NCBI GenBank assembly: GCA_001603955.1
Contig: LVAA01000008.1
Span: 1-54,383 of the forward strand
Direction: 5' to 3'
DNA: 54,383 bases
From: Syntrophobacterales bacterium Delta_02
Lineage (GTDB): Bacteria; Desulfobacterota; Syntrophorhabdia; Syntrophorhabdales; Syntrophorhabdaceae
The notes below the pieces were generated by a model, which saw nothing but the letters and a program-made list of their open reading frames with translations, was not told the origin of the DNA and did not search any database. Below are positions 17,095 to 26,929 of the stretch, in pieces (positions within the stretch are counted from its first letter, which is position 1; the number at the start of each line of letters is the position of its first letter). The position numbers and the translations under genes were made by a program.

Positions 17095-19730
17095 GTCAGG
17101 ATCCCCCTTTCTCCGAGATAGGTCTCAAGATAATGAGACTCCGCTTCTTTCGTCTTGAGGTCGAGGTCGATCTTGGCATCCTTCAGGTCCTCGAGGATCT
17201 CCTTGTAGAGAGGGCCTTCCGGAACACCGAGTTTCTTGAGGTCGTTGCCCGTCGTGAAGGGCCTGAACGCGCCGTGGTGGGTGATATGGTTCGAGATCGC
17301 CTTCTTTACCTCCTGGGAGCGGGTCTTGGCCATGATGAAAAGCAGGGCCTCGCGGGAAAGCCCGTCCAGCAGGCGGTAGGTCTCGCTCTTCTTTATACCC
17401 GCCATCCCCTGGGAAAAACGCGCCATGGCAAGCCGCAGACGCTCCACGTTCTCCATGGCGTGCCTCCGGAAACGCTCGCTTATCTCCATGCGCGCCGCGA
17501 ATTCCGCCACGTCGGAGAGTTTCATGTTATCCACGATGGCAAGGATGTAGAACTGGACCTTGTCAACGGTCTTCCCCTGGTAGAGGAACTCGTGCCATTG
17601 ATATACGCCGTGCATCTGCGCGAAGAGCTTCTCCTTTTCCCTGTTGAAAACGATGTCCGGCGAGATGAAACGCAGGAGATCGAGTTCCGCAAGCCTGGCA
17701 AGGATGGCCTCCGGTGCCTCCTCCTTCAGGATGAGGGCCAGTTCCGTCCATATCCTTTTCCCCCTCATCTTGGCGAGAAAATTCAGCTTCACGGCATTCT
17801 TGATGAGGTTCAGGGTCTGTTTGCCGATCTTGAACATGAATCGCTTCTCGAAGCGGATGGCGCGGAACACCCGCGTCGGGTCTTCCACGAAGCTCAGGCT
17901 GTGGAGAACACGGATCGTCTTTTCCTTAATGTCCCGCTGGGCGCTGAAGAAGTCCACGAGTTCGCCGAAGGTGTTCTTGTTGAGGGATATGGCGAGGGTA
18001 TTGATGGTGAAATCGCGGCGGTGAAGGTCCAGCTTCAGGGAACCGTGTTCGACGGTGGGCAGTGCGGCAGGGGCCCTGTAATACTCAAGGCGGGCCGTCG
18101 CGATGTCGATCTTGAAACCGTCGGGAAAGAGTACCTTTGCCGTCGCGAACTCTCTGTGGGAACGCATCCTCGTGTGGAACTTCCTCACCATCTCCTCGGC
18201 AAAGGCAATGCCGTCACCCTCGATGACGATATCGATATCGTAGTTCTCGATGCGAAGAAGGAGATCGCGGACGAAACCACCAACGAGGTAGGCATGGAAA
18301 CCCATCCCGTCGGCAAGGTTCCCCATGTCCACGAGCTTTCCCATCGTAGCCTCGTTCAGCCGCTCCTCCATGAGCTTGCGGACGTTCTTGCGCTGCACGT
18401 ACTTCTCGTGGAACTCGAGTTTCTCCAGGACGGTCTTGGCGATCTCGTCCTCGAGGACCCTCAGGAGGTCCGTCCTCGTGATGGCCCCCTTGAGCTCATT
18501 CTTTTCCACCACGGGAAGGAAGCGCTGGTTGGTACCGATGATCTTCTCCTTCACCGCTTCGATGGAGTCCTCGGGACCCACCGACTGGAACTCGGTGAAC
18601 ATGTAATCATCGACGGGCTGCTCGGCCAGCTTGTGGAACAGTGCCTTCGCCGCCACCTGCCGCGTGATGACGCCCACCACCTTGCCCCGTGAGAGCACGG
18701 GCATGGCGTTGATGTTGTACTTCGTGAGAACGCTCAGGGCCTCGCCTATGGCGCTTTGAGAATCGACGGACTTGACGGGGAAGAACATGATGTCCTTCGC
18801 CTTCCAGAGCGGTTTCACGTTGTTGCGAAGGATCTCTATGAGCCTTTCCTTCGCCTCGGGGAGCGTCATCTCTTTCACCGTGGAGGACGCGGCAACCTTG
18901 TGGCCCCCACCGCCGAGGAGGGACATGATGTACCCCGAATCCACCTCGGGTATCCTGCTGCGCCCGATGATGTGGATGCGGTCCTCCATCCGGAAAAGGG
19001 CGAATACGGCGTTTATGTTCTCCATGTCCCTGTACTTGTGGACAATGACCGCCAGGTCCCCCACGTACTGTTCGGTGCTCCCCTCGGTGATGACGATGTC
19101 GATGCCGTTTATGTTGTAGACCGACGCGTTCTTGATGATGTCATTGAGAAGGAAGACCTGCTCCGGGGTCAACTCACGGACAAGCATGTCGGAAACCAGA
19201 TTGATGTTGGCTCCCTGAGAAAGGAGATATGACGCGGCCTCAAAGTCCTCTACGGTCGTCGAGGAAAACCTGAAGCTGCCCGTCTCCTCATAGATCCCGA
19301 GCATCATTATCGTTGCTTCCTCGGGCGTGAGACTGAGGCCCCGCTCCCTGATAATGGAGATAAGGATGGTCACCGTCGCGCCCACGCTCCTGACTACCTG
19401 CAGATCGGCCTTCACATCCTGTTCCGAATCGGGATGATGGTCATACACGTGCACCGCCACCTTCGGGTTCTCCGCTAACTTTGCAAGATCGCCGATGCGC
19501 GTCTTGTCGCGCGTGTCGACGAGGATCAGGGTATCGACGGAACGATGATCTATCTCCTTCAGCTTGGCTATGTCGAAGAGGTATAGCGTCGAGTGGATGA
19601 GAAAATCGCGAAGCGTCTTCTCCTGGGAGCCCGGGAAGACGAGGGTCGCGTCGGGATAGAGCTTCCTCGCCGCCACCATCGAGGAGAGGGAATCGAAATC
19701 TGCGTTCATATGGGACGTGATGACCTTCAT
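17091..19730 (-). CDS. DHH-CBS-CCA/poly(A) polymerase fusion protein
   Basis: A 879-residue three-part protein. Residues 1-310 are a DHH/DHHA1 phosphoesterase (SHMNADFDSLSS, DTRDK, YDHHPDSE and GGGGHKVAAS). Residues about 315-430 are two CBS motifs. Residues about 460-870 are a class II tRNA nucleotidyltransferase/poly(A) polymerase, with AYLVGGFVRDLLL, the metal pair in ENYDIDIVIEGDG, RRDFTINTLA and DPTRVFRAIRF. This fusion is known in deltaproteobacteria and some other anaerobes, where it maintains or repairs tRNA CCA ends. The first ATG (19730) overlaps the xerD stop in TGATG. The DHH domain suggests combined synthesis and trimming of RNA 3' ends (inference). Confidence 0.92.
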   Translation of the reverse strand: MKVITSHMNADFDSLSSMVAARKLYPDATLVFPGSQEKTLRDFLIHSTLYLFDIAKLKEIDHRSVDTLILVDTRDKTRIGDLAKLAENPKVAVHVYDHHPDSEQDVKADLQVVRSVGATVTILISIIRERGLSLTPEEATIMMLGIYEETGSFRFSSTTVEDFEAASYLLSQGANINLVSDMLVRELTPEQVFLLNDIIKNASVYNINGIDIVITEGSTEQYVGDLAVIVHKYRDMENINAVFALFRMEDRIHIIGRSRIPEVDSGYIMSLLGGGGHKVAASSTVKEMTLPEAKERLIEILRNNVKPLWKAKDIMFFPVKSVDSQSAIGEALSVLTKYNINAMPVLSRGKVVGVITRQVAAKALFHKLAEQPVDDYMFTEFQSVGPEDSIEAVKEKIIGTNQRFLPVVEKNELKGAITRTDLLRVLEDEIAKTVLEKLEFHEKYVQRKNVRKLMEERLNEATMGKLVDMGNLADGMGFHAYLVGGFVRDLLLRIENYDIDIVIEGDGIAFAEEMVRKFHTRMRSHREFATAKVLFPDGFKIDIATARLEYYRAPAALPTVEHGSLKLDLHRRDFTINTLAISLNKNTFGELVDFFSAQRDIKEKTIRVLHSLSFVEDPTRVFRAIRFEKRFMFKIGKQTLNLIKNAVKLNFLAKMRGKRIWTELALILKEEAPEAILARLAELDLLRFISPDIVFNREKEKLFAQMHGVYQWHEFLYQGKTVDKVQFYILAIVDNMKLSDVAEFAARMEISERFRRHAMENVERLRLAMARFSQGMAGIKKSETYRLLDGLSREALLFIMAKTRSQEVKKAISNHITHHGAFRPFTTGNDLKKLGVPEGPLYKEILEDLKDAKIDLDLKTKEAESHYLETYLGERGILT

Positions 19731-20593
19731 CAACCCCTCGGGTGGTGTTTCTTGTGGATCTCCTTCAGGCGTTTCGAGTCGACGTGGGTATATATCTGCG
19801 TTGTCGATATGTCCTCGTGTCCCAAAAGCACCTGGACCGATCTTAAGTCCGCGCCGCCCTCAAGGAGGTGCGTGGCGAAAGTATGCCGTATGGTATGGGG
19901 CGATACCCGGCCTCTCTGCAGCCTGATGCCGTACTTCCGTATGATCTTCCAGACAGCCTGGCGGGTTATCATACCGCCGCGGCGGTTGGGGAAAAGGTAC
20001 TGACCCTGCGGTCTCTCCGCCTCCAAATAAGCCTTCACGGCATCCCTCGAATAGGAGCCAAGCGGCACGACCCGTTCCTTGGAACGCTTTCCCATGGCAA
20101 CCACGAAGCCCCCGTCCAGGTTGACATCGCCCTTTTTGAGCCGTATGAGCTCCGAGACCCTCAGGCCCGTCGCATAGAGGAGCTCCAGGATGGTCCTGTC
20201 CCTCACGGCCATCCTTTCCCCCTCGGGCAGGCGGATGAGCTCGCCCATCTCGTCTTCGCTGAGAACCCGGGGGATGGGCGCCCGGAACCTCGGCGTATCC
20301 ACATCCTCGAGAGGACTCACCTTTATCTTGCCGTCGAGCAGAAGGTAATTGAAGAAACCCCTCAGGGCAGAGATACTCCTCACGATGCTCCGTACCGACC
20401 TTCCCTTTTCGCGCATGTATCCGATGAAGGCCTCCACTTGACGCCTCTCGGGTTCCGCGCAGGCAATCTCCTCGAGATACCGTATGAAAGTCAGGATGTC
20501 GCGGTTGTAGGCCTCGACGGTGTGTGGCGAGGAACCGCGCTCCGAGACGAGGTGACGGACATAACTGTCAAGATGGCGGTAGAGACGTTCCAC
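19730..20593 (-). CDS. xerD: Tyrosine recombinase XerD/XerC type
   Basis: A 287-residue site-specific recombinase. It has a SAM-like N-terminal core-binding domain (residues 1-90) and a catalytic domain with the full set of active residues: Arg in YATGLRVSELIRL, His-x-x-Arg in SPHTIRHTFATHLL, His in LLGHEDISTTQIYTH, and the Tyr nucleophile in QIYTH. It resolves chromosome dimers at dif with its Xer partner and FtsK. It lies 15 bases behind dut and is coupled to the next gene through TGATG. Only one Xer is in the window, so C versus D assignment is by resemblance. Confidence 0.9.
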   Translation of the reverse strand: MERLYRHLDSYVRHLVSERGSSPHTVEAYNRDILTFIRYLEEIACAEPERRQVEAFIGYMREKGRSVRSIVRSISALRGFFNYLLLDGKIKVSPLEDVDTPRFRAPIPRVLSEDEMGELIRLPEGERMAVRDRTILELLYATGLRVSELIRLKKGDVNLDGGFVVAMGKRSKERVVPLGSYSRDAVKAYLEAERPQGQYLFPNRRGGMITRQAVWKIIRKYGIRLQRGRVSPHTIRHTFATHLLEGGADLRSVQVLLGHEDISTTQIYTHVDSKRLKEIHKKHHPRG

Positions 20594-20608
20594 CCGCTGT
20601 ATCTCCCC

Positions 20609-21049
20609 CTATACCCCTGTGGAACCGAAACCTCCCTCGCCGCGGCACGTATCGGCGAGACTTGCTACAGGCCGGAAATCCACCCTGGCCAGCCTCTTGA
20701 AGACCATCTGTGCAATGCGGTCCCCCCTGTTTATCGTGAAGGGCTCCCGGCCCAGATTGATGAGGATCACCTTGACCTCGCCCCGGTAATCGGAATCGAT
20801 GGTGCCCGGGGTGTTGAGCACCGTCACCCCGTGCTTGTGGGCAATGCCGCTGCGGGGACGCACCTCCGCTTCGAAACCCTCGGGTATGCCGATAAAGATG
20901 CCCGTGGGTATGAGGGCGCGCTCCATGGGGCCAAGGATGACAGGCCCGTCGACGAAAGCACGCAGGTCAACCCCCGATGACCGGTCCGTCGCGTAAACCG
21001 GGACCGTCGCCCCGTCAAGCGTCTTGATGCTGACCTCTATTCTCTCCAT
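20609..21049 (-). CDS. dut: Deoxyuridine 5'-triphosphate nucleotidohydrolase
   Basis: A 146-residue trimeric dUTPase with all five motifs: SSGVDLRAF, RPRSGIAHKHG, NTPGTIDSDYRGEV, INRGDRIAQMVF, and the flexible C-terminal arm RGEGGFGSTG. It hydrolyses dUTP to dUMP and pyrophosphate, keeping uracil out of DNA and feeding thymidylate synthesis. It overlaps the end of the M16 peptidase gene by 13 bases. Confidence 0.96.
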   Translation of the reverse strand: MERIEVSIKTLDGATVPVYATDRSSGVDLRAFVDGPVILGPMERALIPTGIFIGIPEGFEAEVRPRSGIAHKHGVTVLNTPGTIDSDYRGEVKVILINLGREPFTINRGDRIAQMVFKRLARVDFRPVASLADTCRGEGGFGSTGV

Positions 21050-22296
21050 ACCCTCTCAACCTTCTCCCGGTCCACGTTGCCGAGCACGGTAAGGGATGCC
21101 ATTCTGGCACTGTCGAATATCTCCCGGGCAATGGCGGCCACGTCCTTCTTGCTGATCCTGTCGATCTCCCGAAGGGTCTCCTTGAGGGGGATATAGGCCC
21201 CGAAGTATATCTCGTTCTTCGCGAGGCGTCCCATCCGTGTCTCCGAGCCCTCAAGGGCGATAAAGAGGTTGCCCTTGATGTGTTCCTTCGAAAAGGACAG
21301 CTCGGCATCCGTTATCCCTTTGTCCCGGATGCGCGCTATCTCATCCTTGATAAGTACAAGCACCTCCGTTATGGACTCCTGCGACGTCGACGTGGATATT
21401 CCGAACGTGCCCGCGTCGTGGTAACAGTTGACATACGAGTAGATGTTGTACACGAGACCCCTTTGCTCCCGTATCTCCTGGAAAAGGTGGGAGCTCATGC
21501 TGCCGCCCATTATCGCGTTCAGCACGTAAAGCACGTACCTGCGCCTGTCGACCTGACTCACACCGTCCGTGCCTATGCACAGGTAGACGTGCTCCAGGTC
21601 CTTTTCGTAGATGTCGATACCCGTCGTAGCGCGCGGCGGGATGAGCTCCCTGCCGTCGGCTCTTCCTGCCGGGATGCCGAAAAAACGCCGCTTTATCTCC
21701 TCCACACAGGTCTCATGGTTCACCCTGCCGCTAATGGTGATGATGGTGTTCTCCGGCCCGTAGAAGCCCCTGAAATAACCCTTCAGCTGATCGTCAGTGA
21801 GGCCTTCCACGGATTCAAGCGTCCCCAGTATGGGCATCCCGAGGGCATGGTCCCTGTAGTAGGAGGCATTGAACATGTCGTAGATATATTCCTCAGGATT
21901 GTCCTCGATCATCTTGATCTCCTGAGTGATGACGTAGCGCTCCTTCTCGACATCTTCGGAACTGAAGAGCGAATCCCGGTACATGTCCGCGATGATGTCA
22001 AGGGCCACGTGGAGGTCTTTGCGAAGGACCCGCGCATACAGACAGGTGTATTCCCTGCCCGTGAAGGCGTTCAGGGAACCGCCGATGGCGTCGATCTCCC
22101 GGGCGATGTCGTACGCGGTGCGTCCCGTCGTCCCCTTGAAGAGCATGTGTTCTATGAAATGAGAGATGCCGTTCAGGCCTGCCGTCTCGTAACGGCTCCC
22201 CGCCCTCCACCACATACCGATCGAGACTGTCGAATAGTACGCTATGGATTCTGTAACGACGGTGATACCGTTATCGAGTACGGTCTTCTTATACAT
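21037..22296 (-). CDS. M16-family zinc peptidase (processing-peptidase type)
   Basis: A 419-residue protease with the inverted zinc motif HxxEH in HFIEHMLFKGT (residues about 47-57) and the downstream Glu in the helix beginning YVITQEIKMIEDN. It has the usual two-half M16 layout. It is the single-subunit form often encoded next to pnp in bacteria. Cellular substrates are not known. The ATG lies 4 bases behind the pnp stop codon and the 3' end overlaps dut, so it is an internal member of the long operon. It is presumably cytoplasmic, since no signal peptide is seen. Confidence 0.92.
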   Translation of the reverse strand: MYKKTVLDNGITVVTESIAYYSTVSIGMWWRAGSRYETAGLNGISHFIEHMLFKGTTGRTAYDIAREIDAIGGSLNAFTGREYTCLYARVLRKDLHVALDIIADMYRDSLFSSEDVEKERYVITQEIKMIEDNPEEYIYDMFNASYYRDHALGMPILGTLESVEGLTDDQLKGYFRGFYGPENTIITISGRVNHETCVEEIKRRFFGIPAGRADGRELIPPRATTGIDIYEKDLEHVYLCIGTDGVSQVDRRRYVLYVLNAIMGGSMSSHLFQEIREQRGLVYNIYSYVNCYHDAGTFGISTSTSQESITEVLVLIKDEIARIRDKGITDAELSFSKEHIKGNLFIALEGSETRMGRLAKNEIYFGAYIPLKETLREIDRISKKDVAAIAREIFDSARMASLTVLGNVDREKVERVWRE

Positions 22297-22300
22297 CTAA

Positions 22301-24385
22301 CTAGTGCTGTCCCTTCTGATCCTTGAGGACAGCCTTTCTCGACAGTTTTACCCTCCCGTTGTCTTCCACGCCGATGACCTTCACGGTCATCTCGTCACCC
22401 TCCCTGGCCACATCGGAGGCCTTCTTGACGAACTTGTCGTCAAGCTGGCTCACGTGGCAGAAACCATCCAGGTTGGGGCCGAGTTCCACGATGACACCGG
22501 CGTCGAGGACCCGCCGCACCTTGCCCTGGTAAATGGCGCCCACTTCGACCTCTTTCACGATGGACTTGACGATCTCGATGGCGGCGTTGGCGGACTCCTC
22601 ATCCACGGAAACAATATTGACGATCCCGGAGTCGTCGATGTCTATCTTGACGCCCGTTCTCTCGATGATGCTCCTGATGACCTTTCCGCCCGGACCGATG
22701 ACCTCGCGTATCTTGTCGGGCTTGATCGTCATTGTGTAGATCCTCGGGGCATAGGGCGAAAGGTTCTCCCTGGGTCCTGCAATGGTCCCCACCATGATGT
22801 CGAGGATCGTGCCGACCCCCTGCTGGCCCTGGATGACCGCCTTCTGCATGGTGTCTTTCGATATCCCTTTTATCTTGATATCCATCTGGATCGCCGTGAC
22901 GCCCTCACGGGTGCCGGCGATCTTGAAATCCATATCGCCCAGATGGTCCTCGTCGCCGAGGATGTCGGAAAGGATGAGCTCCCGGTCGCCCTCTTTCACC
23001 AGGCCCATGGCGATACCCGCAACGGGTTCCTTTATGGGCACGCCGGCGTCCATCAGAGAAAGGCAGCCGCCGCAGACCGTGGCCATGGACGAGGAACCGT
23101 TCGATTCGAGGATCTCCGATACGATCCTGATCGTGTAGGGGAATGCCTCCCTCTCGGGCAGGATCGGGGTCAATGCCCTCTCAGCAAGATTGCCGTGGCC
23201 TATCTCCCGCCGTGTCGGTCCCCGCAGCATCGAGACCTCGCCGACGGAAAAAGGCGTGAAGTTGTAATGGAGCAGGAAGGTCTTGTACGTCTCTCCCTCG
23301 TGGAGGGACTCGATCTTCTGCTCGTCATCGGATGTCCCGAAGGTGGTAACCGCCAGTGCCTGCGTCTCGCCCCGGGTGAAGACCGCGGAGCCATGCGTCC
23401 TGGGAAGGGCGCCGACGACGCAGGAAATGGGCCGGATCTGGTCCGTGGCCCGTCCGTCGATGCGTCTGCCCGTCGACAGAAGCTGTTCCCGCATGAGGTC
23501 CCGTGTCACGTCTTCATACACCTTGGCGATGATCCCCGCCTCCTCTTCGGAATAACGGGCCTTGAGGTCGTTCAATATCACGTCCTGGCGATCGTACCGT
23601 TCAAGTTTCGCCTTGATGCCGAAGCTCTCGATGAGGTCTTTTTCCGCGATGGCGCGGACCTCTTTCTTTTTCTCCTCGAGGTCCTCGGGGACCGGTATCT
23701 GCCTTTTCTTCTTTCCGATCCTGTCGCGGAGCGTCTCCTGCATCTCGATGAGAGGCATCATGGCCTGGTGGCCGAACTCGATCGCCTCGATGAGATCGGT
23801 GCCCTTCACGAAATGGGCCTCGCCCTCCACCATGATGATCGCGTCACGGGTTGCCGTGACGATGATATCGATATCGCTGTCGGCCATCTGGGGAAAGGTC
23901 GGGTTCGCCACGAAGACACCGCCTATCCTTCCCACCCTGACACCCGCGAAAGGCCCGTCATGGGGGATATCGGATATGGTGACCGCGCAGGATGCCCCTA
24001 CGAGGCTCAGGACGCCGGGGTCGTTGTCCTGATCGGCGGAAAGAACCGTGGAGATCACCTGGGTCTCGCATCGCCAGTTCTTGGGGAATAGGGGTCTCAA
24101 GGGCCTGTCGATGAGGCGCGACGTGAGTATCTCCCGGGTGGTCGGACGTCCTTCCCTCTTGAAGAAACCCCCGGGGAACTTGCCGGCGGCATATGACATC
24201 TCCTGGTAATTGACGGTGAGCGGCAGGAAATCCTTGTCCCTCTCCTGTTTCTCGGCAACGGCGGTGACGAGAACGACCGTGTCCCCATAGCGTGCCATGA
24301 CGCTTCCATCGGCCTGCTTGGCCAGCCCCCCCGCACTGAGGGTCAGCGGTCGGCCCGCGAATTCGATAGTTATGTTTTCTTCCAT
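22301..24385 (-). CDS. pnp: Polyribonucleotide nucleotidyltransferase
   Basis: A 694-residue PNPase of normal length. It has two RNase PH-like domains (residues 1-220 and about 310-540), with FFKREGRPTTREILTSRLIDRPLRPLF split over the first core and catalytic residues in the second (DILGDEDHLGDMDFK). A KH domain follows (IREVIGPGGKVIRSIIE, about 560-610), then S1 (GAIYQGKVRRVLDAGVIVEL, about 625-690). It degrades RNA 3' to 5' using phosphate. It lies 18 bases behind rpsO, the classic rpsO-pnp order, in which expression of pnp is often autoregulated at the leader. Confidence 0.97.
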   Translation of the reverse strand: MEENITIEFAGRPLTLSAGGLAKQADGSVMARYGDTVVLVTAVAEKQERDKDFLPLTVNYQEMSYAAGKFPGGFFKREGRPTTREILTSRLIDRPLRPLFPKNWRCETQVISTVLSADQDNDPGVLSLVGASCAVTISDIPHDGPFAGVRVGRIGGVFVANPTFPQMADSDIDIIVTATRDAIIMVEGEAHFVKGTDLIEAIEFGHQAMMPLIEMQETLRDRIGKKKRQIPVPEDLEEKKKEVRAIAEKDLIESFGIKAKLERYDRQDVILNDLKARYSEEEAGIIAKVYEDVTRDLMREQLLSTGRRIDGRATDQIRPISCVVGALPRTHGSAVFTRGETQALAVTTFGTSDDEQKIESLHEGETYKTFLLHYNFTPFSVGEVSMLRGPTRREIGHGNLAERALTPILPEREAFPYTIRIVSEILESNGSSSMATVCGGCLSLMDAGVPIKEPVAGIAMGLVKEGDRELILSDILGDEDHLGDMDFKIAGTREGVTAIQMDIKIKGISKDTMQKAVIQGQQGVGTILDIMVGTIAGPRENLSPYAPRIYTMTIKPDKIREVIGPGGKVIRSIIERTGVKIDIDDSGIVNIVSVDEESANAAIEIVKSIVKEVEVGAIYQGKVRRVLDAGVIVELGPNLDGFCHVSQLDDKFVKKASDVAREGDEMTVKVIGVEDNGRVKLSRKAVLKDQKGQH

Positions 24386-24403
24386 ATTTGTCCTATTATT
24401 CCT

Positions 24404-24673
24404 TTATTTTCTCAGACCCAGTCTCTCTACAACCTTCTTGTAGCGGTCCACGTTCTTCTCCTTGAGATACTTGAGAAGCCGTCTCCTGCTTCCGACGAGG
24501 ACGAGGAGCCCTCTTCTCGAGTTGTGGTCCTTCGAGAACTTCTTGAAATGCTCCGTCAGGGATCGTATCCGTTCCGTGAGAAGCGCTATCTGCACCTCCG
24601 GGGATCCGGTGTCGGTATCATGGGTTTTGAAATCCTCAATGATCGACTTCTTCCTCTGAGTATCCAGTGGCAT
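24404..24673 (-). CDS. rpsO: 30S ribosomal protein S15
   Basis: An 89-residue S15 with the typical segments [41 protein letters not shown] and [15 protein letters not shown]15 binds the three-way junction of 16S rRNA early in 30S assembly. The N-terminal residues [14 protein letters not shown] fit the family. It sits between truB (10 bases) and pnp (18 bases). GGAGGAATAT precedes the ATG. Confidence 0.97.
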   Translation of the reverse strand: MPLDTQRKKSIIEDFKTHDTDTGSPEVQIALLTERIRSLTEHFKKFSKDHNSRRGLLVLVGSRRRLLKYLKEKNVDRYKKVVERLGLRK

Positions 24674-24683
24674 ATATTCCTCC

Positions 24684-25568
24684 TTAATAATTGATCAATC
24701 GTTTTATCTTTATCGTTTTTGACCCCAGGTCCGCAATGCCCACGCCGATAAGCGTGCCGTCCTTATTGAAGAGCCGGGCGGCCTCGCCCTGTCTCCATTC
24801 CCTGGCACTGCCCGTGATCGGCACGGGCATCCCGTGTCTCAGGAATTTCTCCAGGGCCGTCTCCACGACCATGCCTCGTACGGAACCCAGGATATTCTCC
24901 AAAGGTAACAAATAGTTTAACAGGTCTTGCTCCATTTTGAAACAATCAATATCAGTACCCATCTCCTCCGTGAACTCCCCATGCCTGGTGCGTTTCAGCG
25001 TGAAAAGCGTGGCCCCGCACCCCAGCCTCTCGCCGAGGTCGCTCGCAAGGGCCCTGATATACGTACCCTTGGAACAGGTAACCTCGACATCGAGATGAGG
25101 GTGGGTATAGTCGAGAAGGGTGATATCGAAGATCTCCACCTCCTTGACCGGCTGCTCCACCTGGACCCCGCTTCGCGCCCACTTGTAAAGGGGCTTGCGG
25201 TTGACCTTTTTTGAGGAATAGGCGGGAACCCGCTGGGTTATCCTGCCCAGGTAGGACCCGAGCGCGTCCTCGATGATCTGCCGGTCGAAAGGTTCCGTCG
25301 GCGTCTCGGTAAGCACCTTGCCCTCGATGTCCTGGGTCTCCGTCGTCACGCCGAGAAGGAACCTCGCCCGGTACTGCTTCTCCACATTCTCGAGGAAAGG
25401 TATGAGTTTCACCCCTTCATCGAGGGCCACGGGCAGAATGCCCGTCGCGTTGCGGTCAAGGGTGCCTATGTAGCCTATCTTCCTGAACTTGTGAAGCCTC
25501 TTCAACCGTCGTATGACATCATAGGAGGACATCCCCGCCTTCTTGTCGATTATCAAGTATCCGTTCAT
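24684..25568 (-). CDS. truB: tRNA pseudouridine(55) synthase
   Basis: A 294-residue TruB. The true start is ATG 25568 ([24 protein letters not shown]); the open frame extends 71 codons further, but that part is not TruB-like and would run into the nrnA end. The catalytic Asp lies in [30 protein letters not shown] and the C-terminal PUA-like part (about 230-290) follow. The enzyme makes pseudouridine 55 in the T-loop of tRNAs. The usual motif GTLDPxATG reads GTLDRNATG here, a small departure that keeps the Asp. It lies between nrnA and rpsO. Confidence 0.93.
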   Translation of the reverse strand: MNGYLIIDKKAGMSSYDVIRRLKRLHKFRKIGYIGTLDRNATGILPVALDEGVKLIPFLENVEKQYRARFLLGVTTETQDIEGKVLTETPTEPFDRQIIEDALGSYLGRITQRVPAYSSKKVNRKPLYKWARSGVQVEQPVKEVEIFDITLLDYTHPHLDVEVTCSKGTYIRALASDLGERLGCGATLFTLKRTRHGEFTEEMGTDIDCFKMEQDLLNYLLPLENILGSVRGMVVETALEKFLRHGMPVPITGSAREWRQGEAARLFNKDGTLIGVGIADLGSKTIKIKRLINY

Positions 25569-25632
25569 TCCCTGTATCCTATTTCCTTCCCGCCTTTCCG
25601 CCCTCCGACCTGCCGGGAGGTCAGGCGGTGTC

Positions 25633-26595
25633 TTACCCGTCTTTCGTGCAACCTTCAGGCGCGAGGGCCCGAAGGATCTTCTCTTCCGCTTCCTCCATGG
25701 TGCCCTCGATGCGGCACCCCGCGGCATTACGATGTCCGCCGCCGCCGAAGCCATTGCAGACGGCGGCAACGTCGACGGCACCCTTGCCCCGCATGCTGAT
25801 CTTGTGGTGCTGCTTGTCGATCTCCCGTATCAGCACCGCGACCTCGACGCCGCGTATCTCCTTTATGAACTCGACGAAGCCATCACTGAACTCGCGGTTT
25901 GTTCCCGTCCTCTCGAACATCTCCGACGTCACGCGGGCCATCGCTATCCTTTCGCCATACGTGGCGAGCGTGCAGAGAACCTCTCCGAGGAGAAGGAACC
26001 TTTCCTTGGGATGGCTCTCGTAGACCATCCCCGCCACCCATGACGGCCTCACGCCCGCCTTCACCATCTCCTCGCATATCTTGAAGGCCTCGAGGCTCGT
26101 GTTGTCGTAACGAAGCGACCCGGTATCCGTGAAGACGGCCGTATACAGGTTCACGGCCATGTCGGGATCCACCTTCACCTTCAGGGACTTGAGGAGCCGG
26201 TAAATGATCTCTCCCGTCGACGACGCCCCGGGGTCGACAAGGTTCACGGTCCCGAAGTGGTCGTTCGTGTCGTGATGGTCGATATTGACAATGGGCGCCA
26301 TGGCGCCGATCCGGTCGTGTCCCGACCCGACCCGAAAAAGACTGCCGCAATCGAGGACAAAGATGGCATCGTATTTGCCTTCGGGCACAGCATGGACCAC
26401 CCTGGCCGGTGCCGGGAGAAACTCGTACCTGTACGGGATCCTGTCCCTGAGGTAGACCGTGGCCTCCTTGCCCAGCGTGCCAAGGGCCATGGCAAAGGCG
26501 AAAACGGACCCGATGGCATCGCCGTCAGGATCGATGTGGGTCGTCAGGAGGAAACTGCGGCCTTCTTCGATGAGCCTCTTAGCCCTTGTGTTCAT
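25633..26595 (-). CDS. nrnA: DHH-family nanoRNase/pAp phosphatase
   Basis: A 320-residue DHH/DHHA1 phosphoesterase. TTHIDPDGDAIGS (residues about 19-31), VLDCGSL, NIDHHDTNDHFG (DHH motif, about 103) and the C-terminal GGGGHRNAAG define the family. It degrades 2-5-nucleotide RNA and/or dephosphorylates pAp in the cytoplasm. ATG 26595 overlaps the end of rbfA by 17 bases. The rimP-nusA-infB-rbfA-nrnA-truB order is widely conserved. Confidence 0.93.
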   Translation of the reverse strand: MNTRAKRLIEEGRSFLLTTHIDPDGDAIGSVFAFAMALGTLGKEATVYLRDRIPYRYEFLPAPARVVHAVPEGKYDAIFVLDCGSLFRVGSGHDRIGAMAPIVNIDHHDTNDHFGTVNLVDPGASSTGEIIYRLLKSLKVKVDPDMAVNLYTAVFTDTGSLRYDNTSLEAFKICEEMVKAGVRPSWVAGMVYESHPKERFLLLGEVLCTLATYGERIAMARVTSEMFERTGTNREFSDGFVEFIKEIRGVEVAVLIREIDKQHHKISMRGKGAVDVAAVCNGFGGGGHRNAAGCRIEGTMEEAEEKILRALAPEGCTKDG

Positions 26596-26929
26596 CGGCC
26601 TCCTTCCTGAATATCTCCTCCATCCTCTGCACCCTCTCCAGGGTGTCATCGAGGAGAAAGGTGATCTCCGGCATGTACCTCAGCTGCACCCTCTTGCCGA
26701 GAAGGAACTTTATATAGCCCTTGGAACGCTTCAGGGCCTCGAGGGTATGCTTCTGCTCCTCTTCGCTCCCGTATATGGAGATGTAGACCTTCGCGGACTT
26801 CAGGTCCTCACTCATCTTCACCTCGACCACGGTGATGAAGCCGAGGCCCTGGTCCTGCAATTCCCGCTGGATGATAAGCGATATCTCCTCGCGGAGCAGG
26901 TCCTGAACTCTCAGGCGCCGGTATCTCAT
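26579..26929 (-). CDS. rbfA: 30S ribosome-binding factor A
   Basis: A 116-residue KH-fold protein beginning MRYRRLRVQDLLREEISLIIQ, with GFITVVEVKMSEDLKSAKVY, KGYIKFLLGKRVQLRYMPEITF and the final LLDDTLERVQRMEEIF. All are RbfA signatures. It helps mature the 16S rRNA 5' end and cold-shock adaptation. Its ATG overlaps the ylxP stop by four bases and its end overlaps nrnA. Confidence 0.95.
   Translation of the reverse strand: MRYRRLRVQDLLREEISLIIQRELQDQGLGFITVVEVKMSEDLKSAKVYISIYGSEEEQKHTLEALKRSKGYIKFLLGKRVQLRYMPEITFLLDDTLERVQRMEEIFRKEADEHKG

Noticed and set aside
17133-18692. 519-codon open frame opposite the DHH-CBS-CCA gene
   Set aside because: Antisense shadow of a clear three-domain gene.
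22304-24091. 595-codon open frame opposite pnp
   Set aside because: Antisense shadow of PNPase, with the same compositional signs and no domain.
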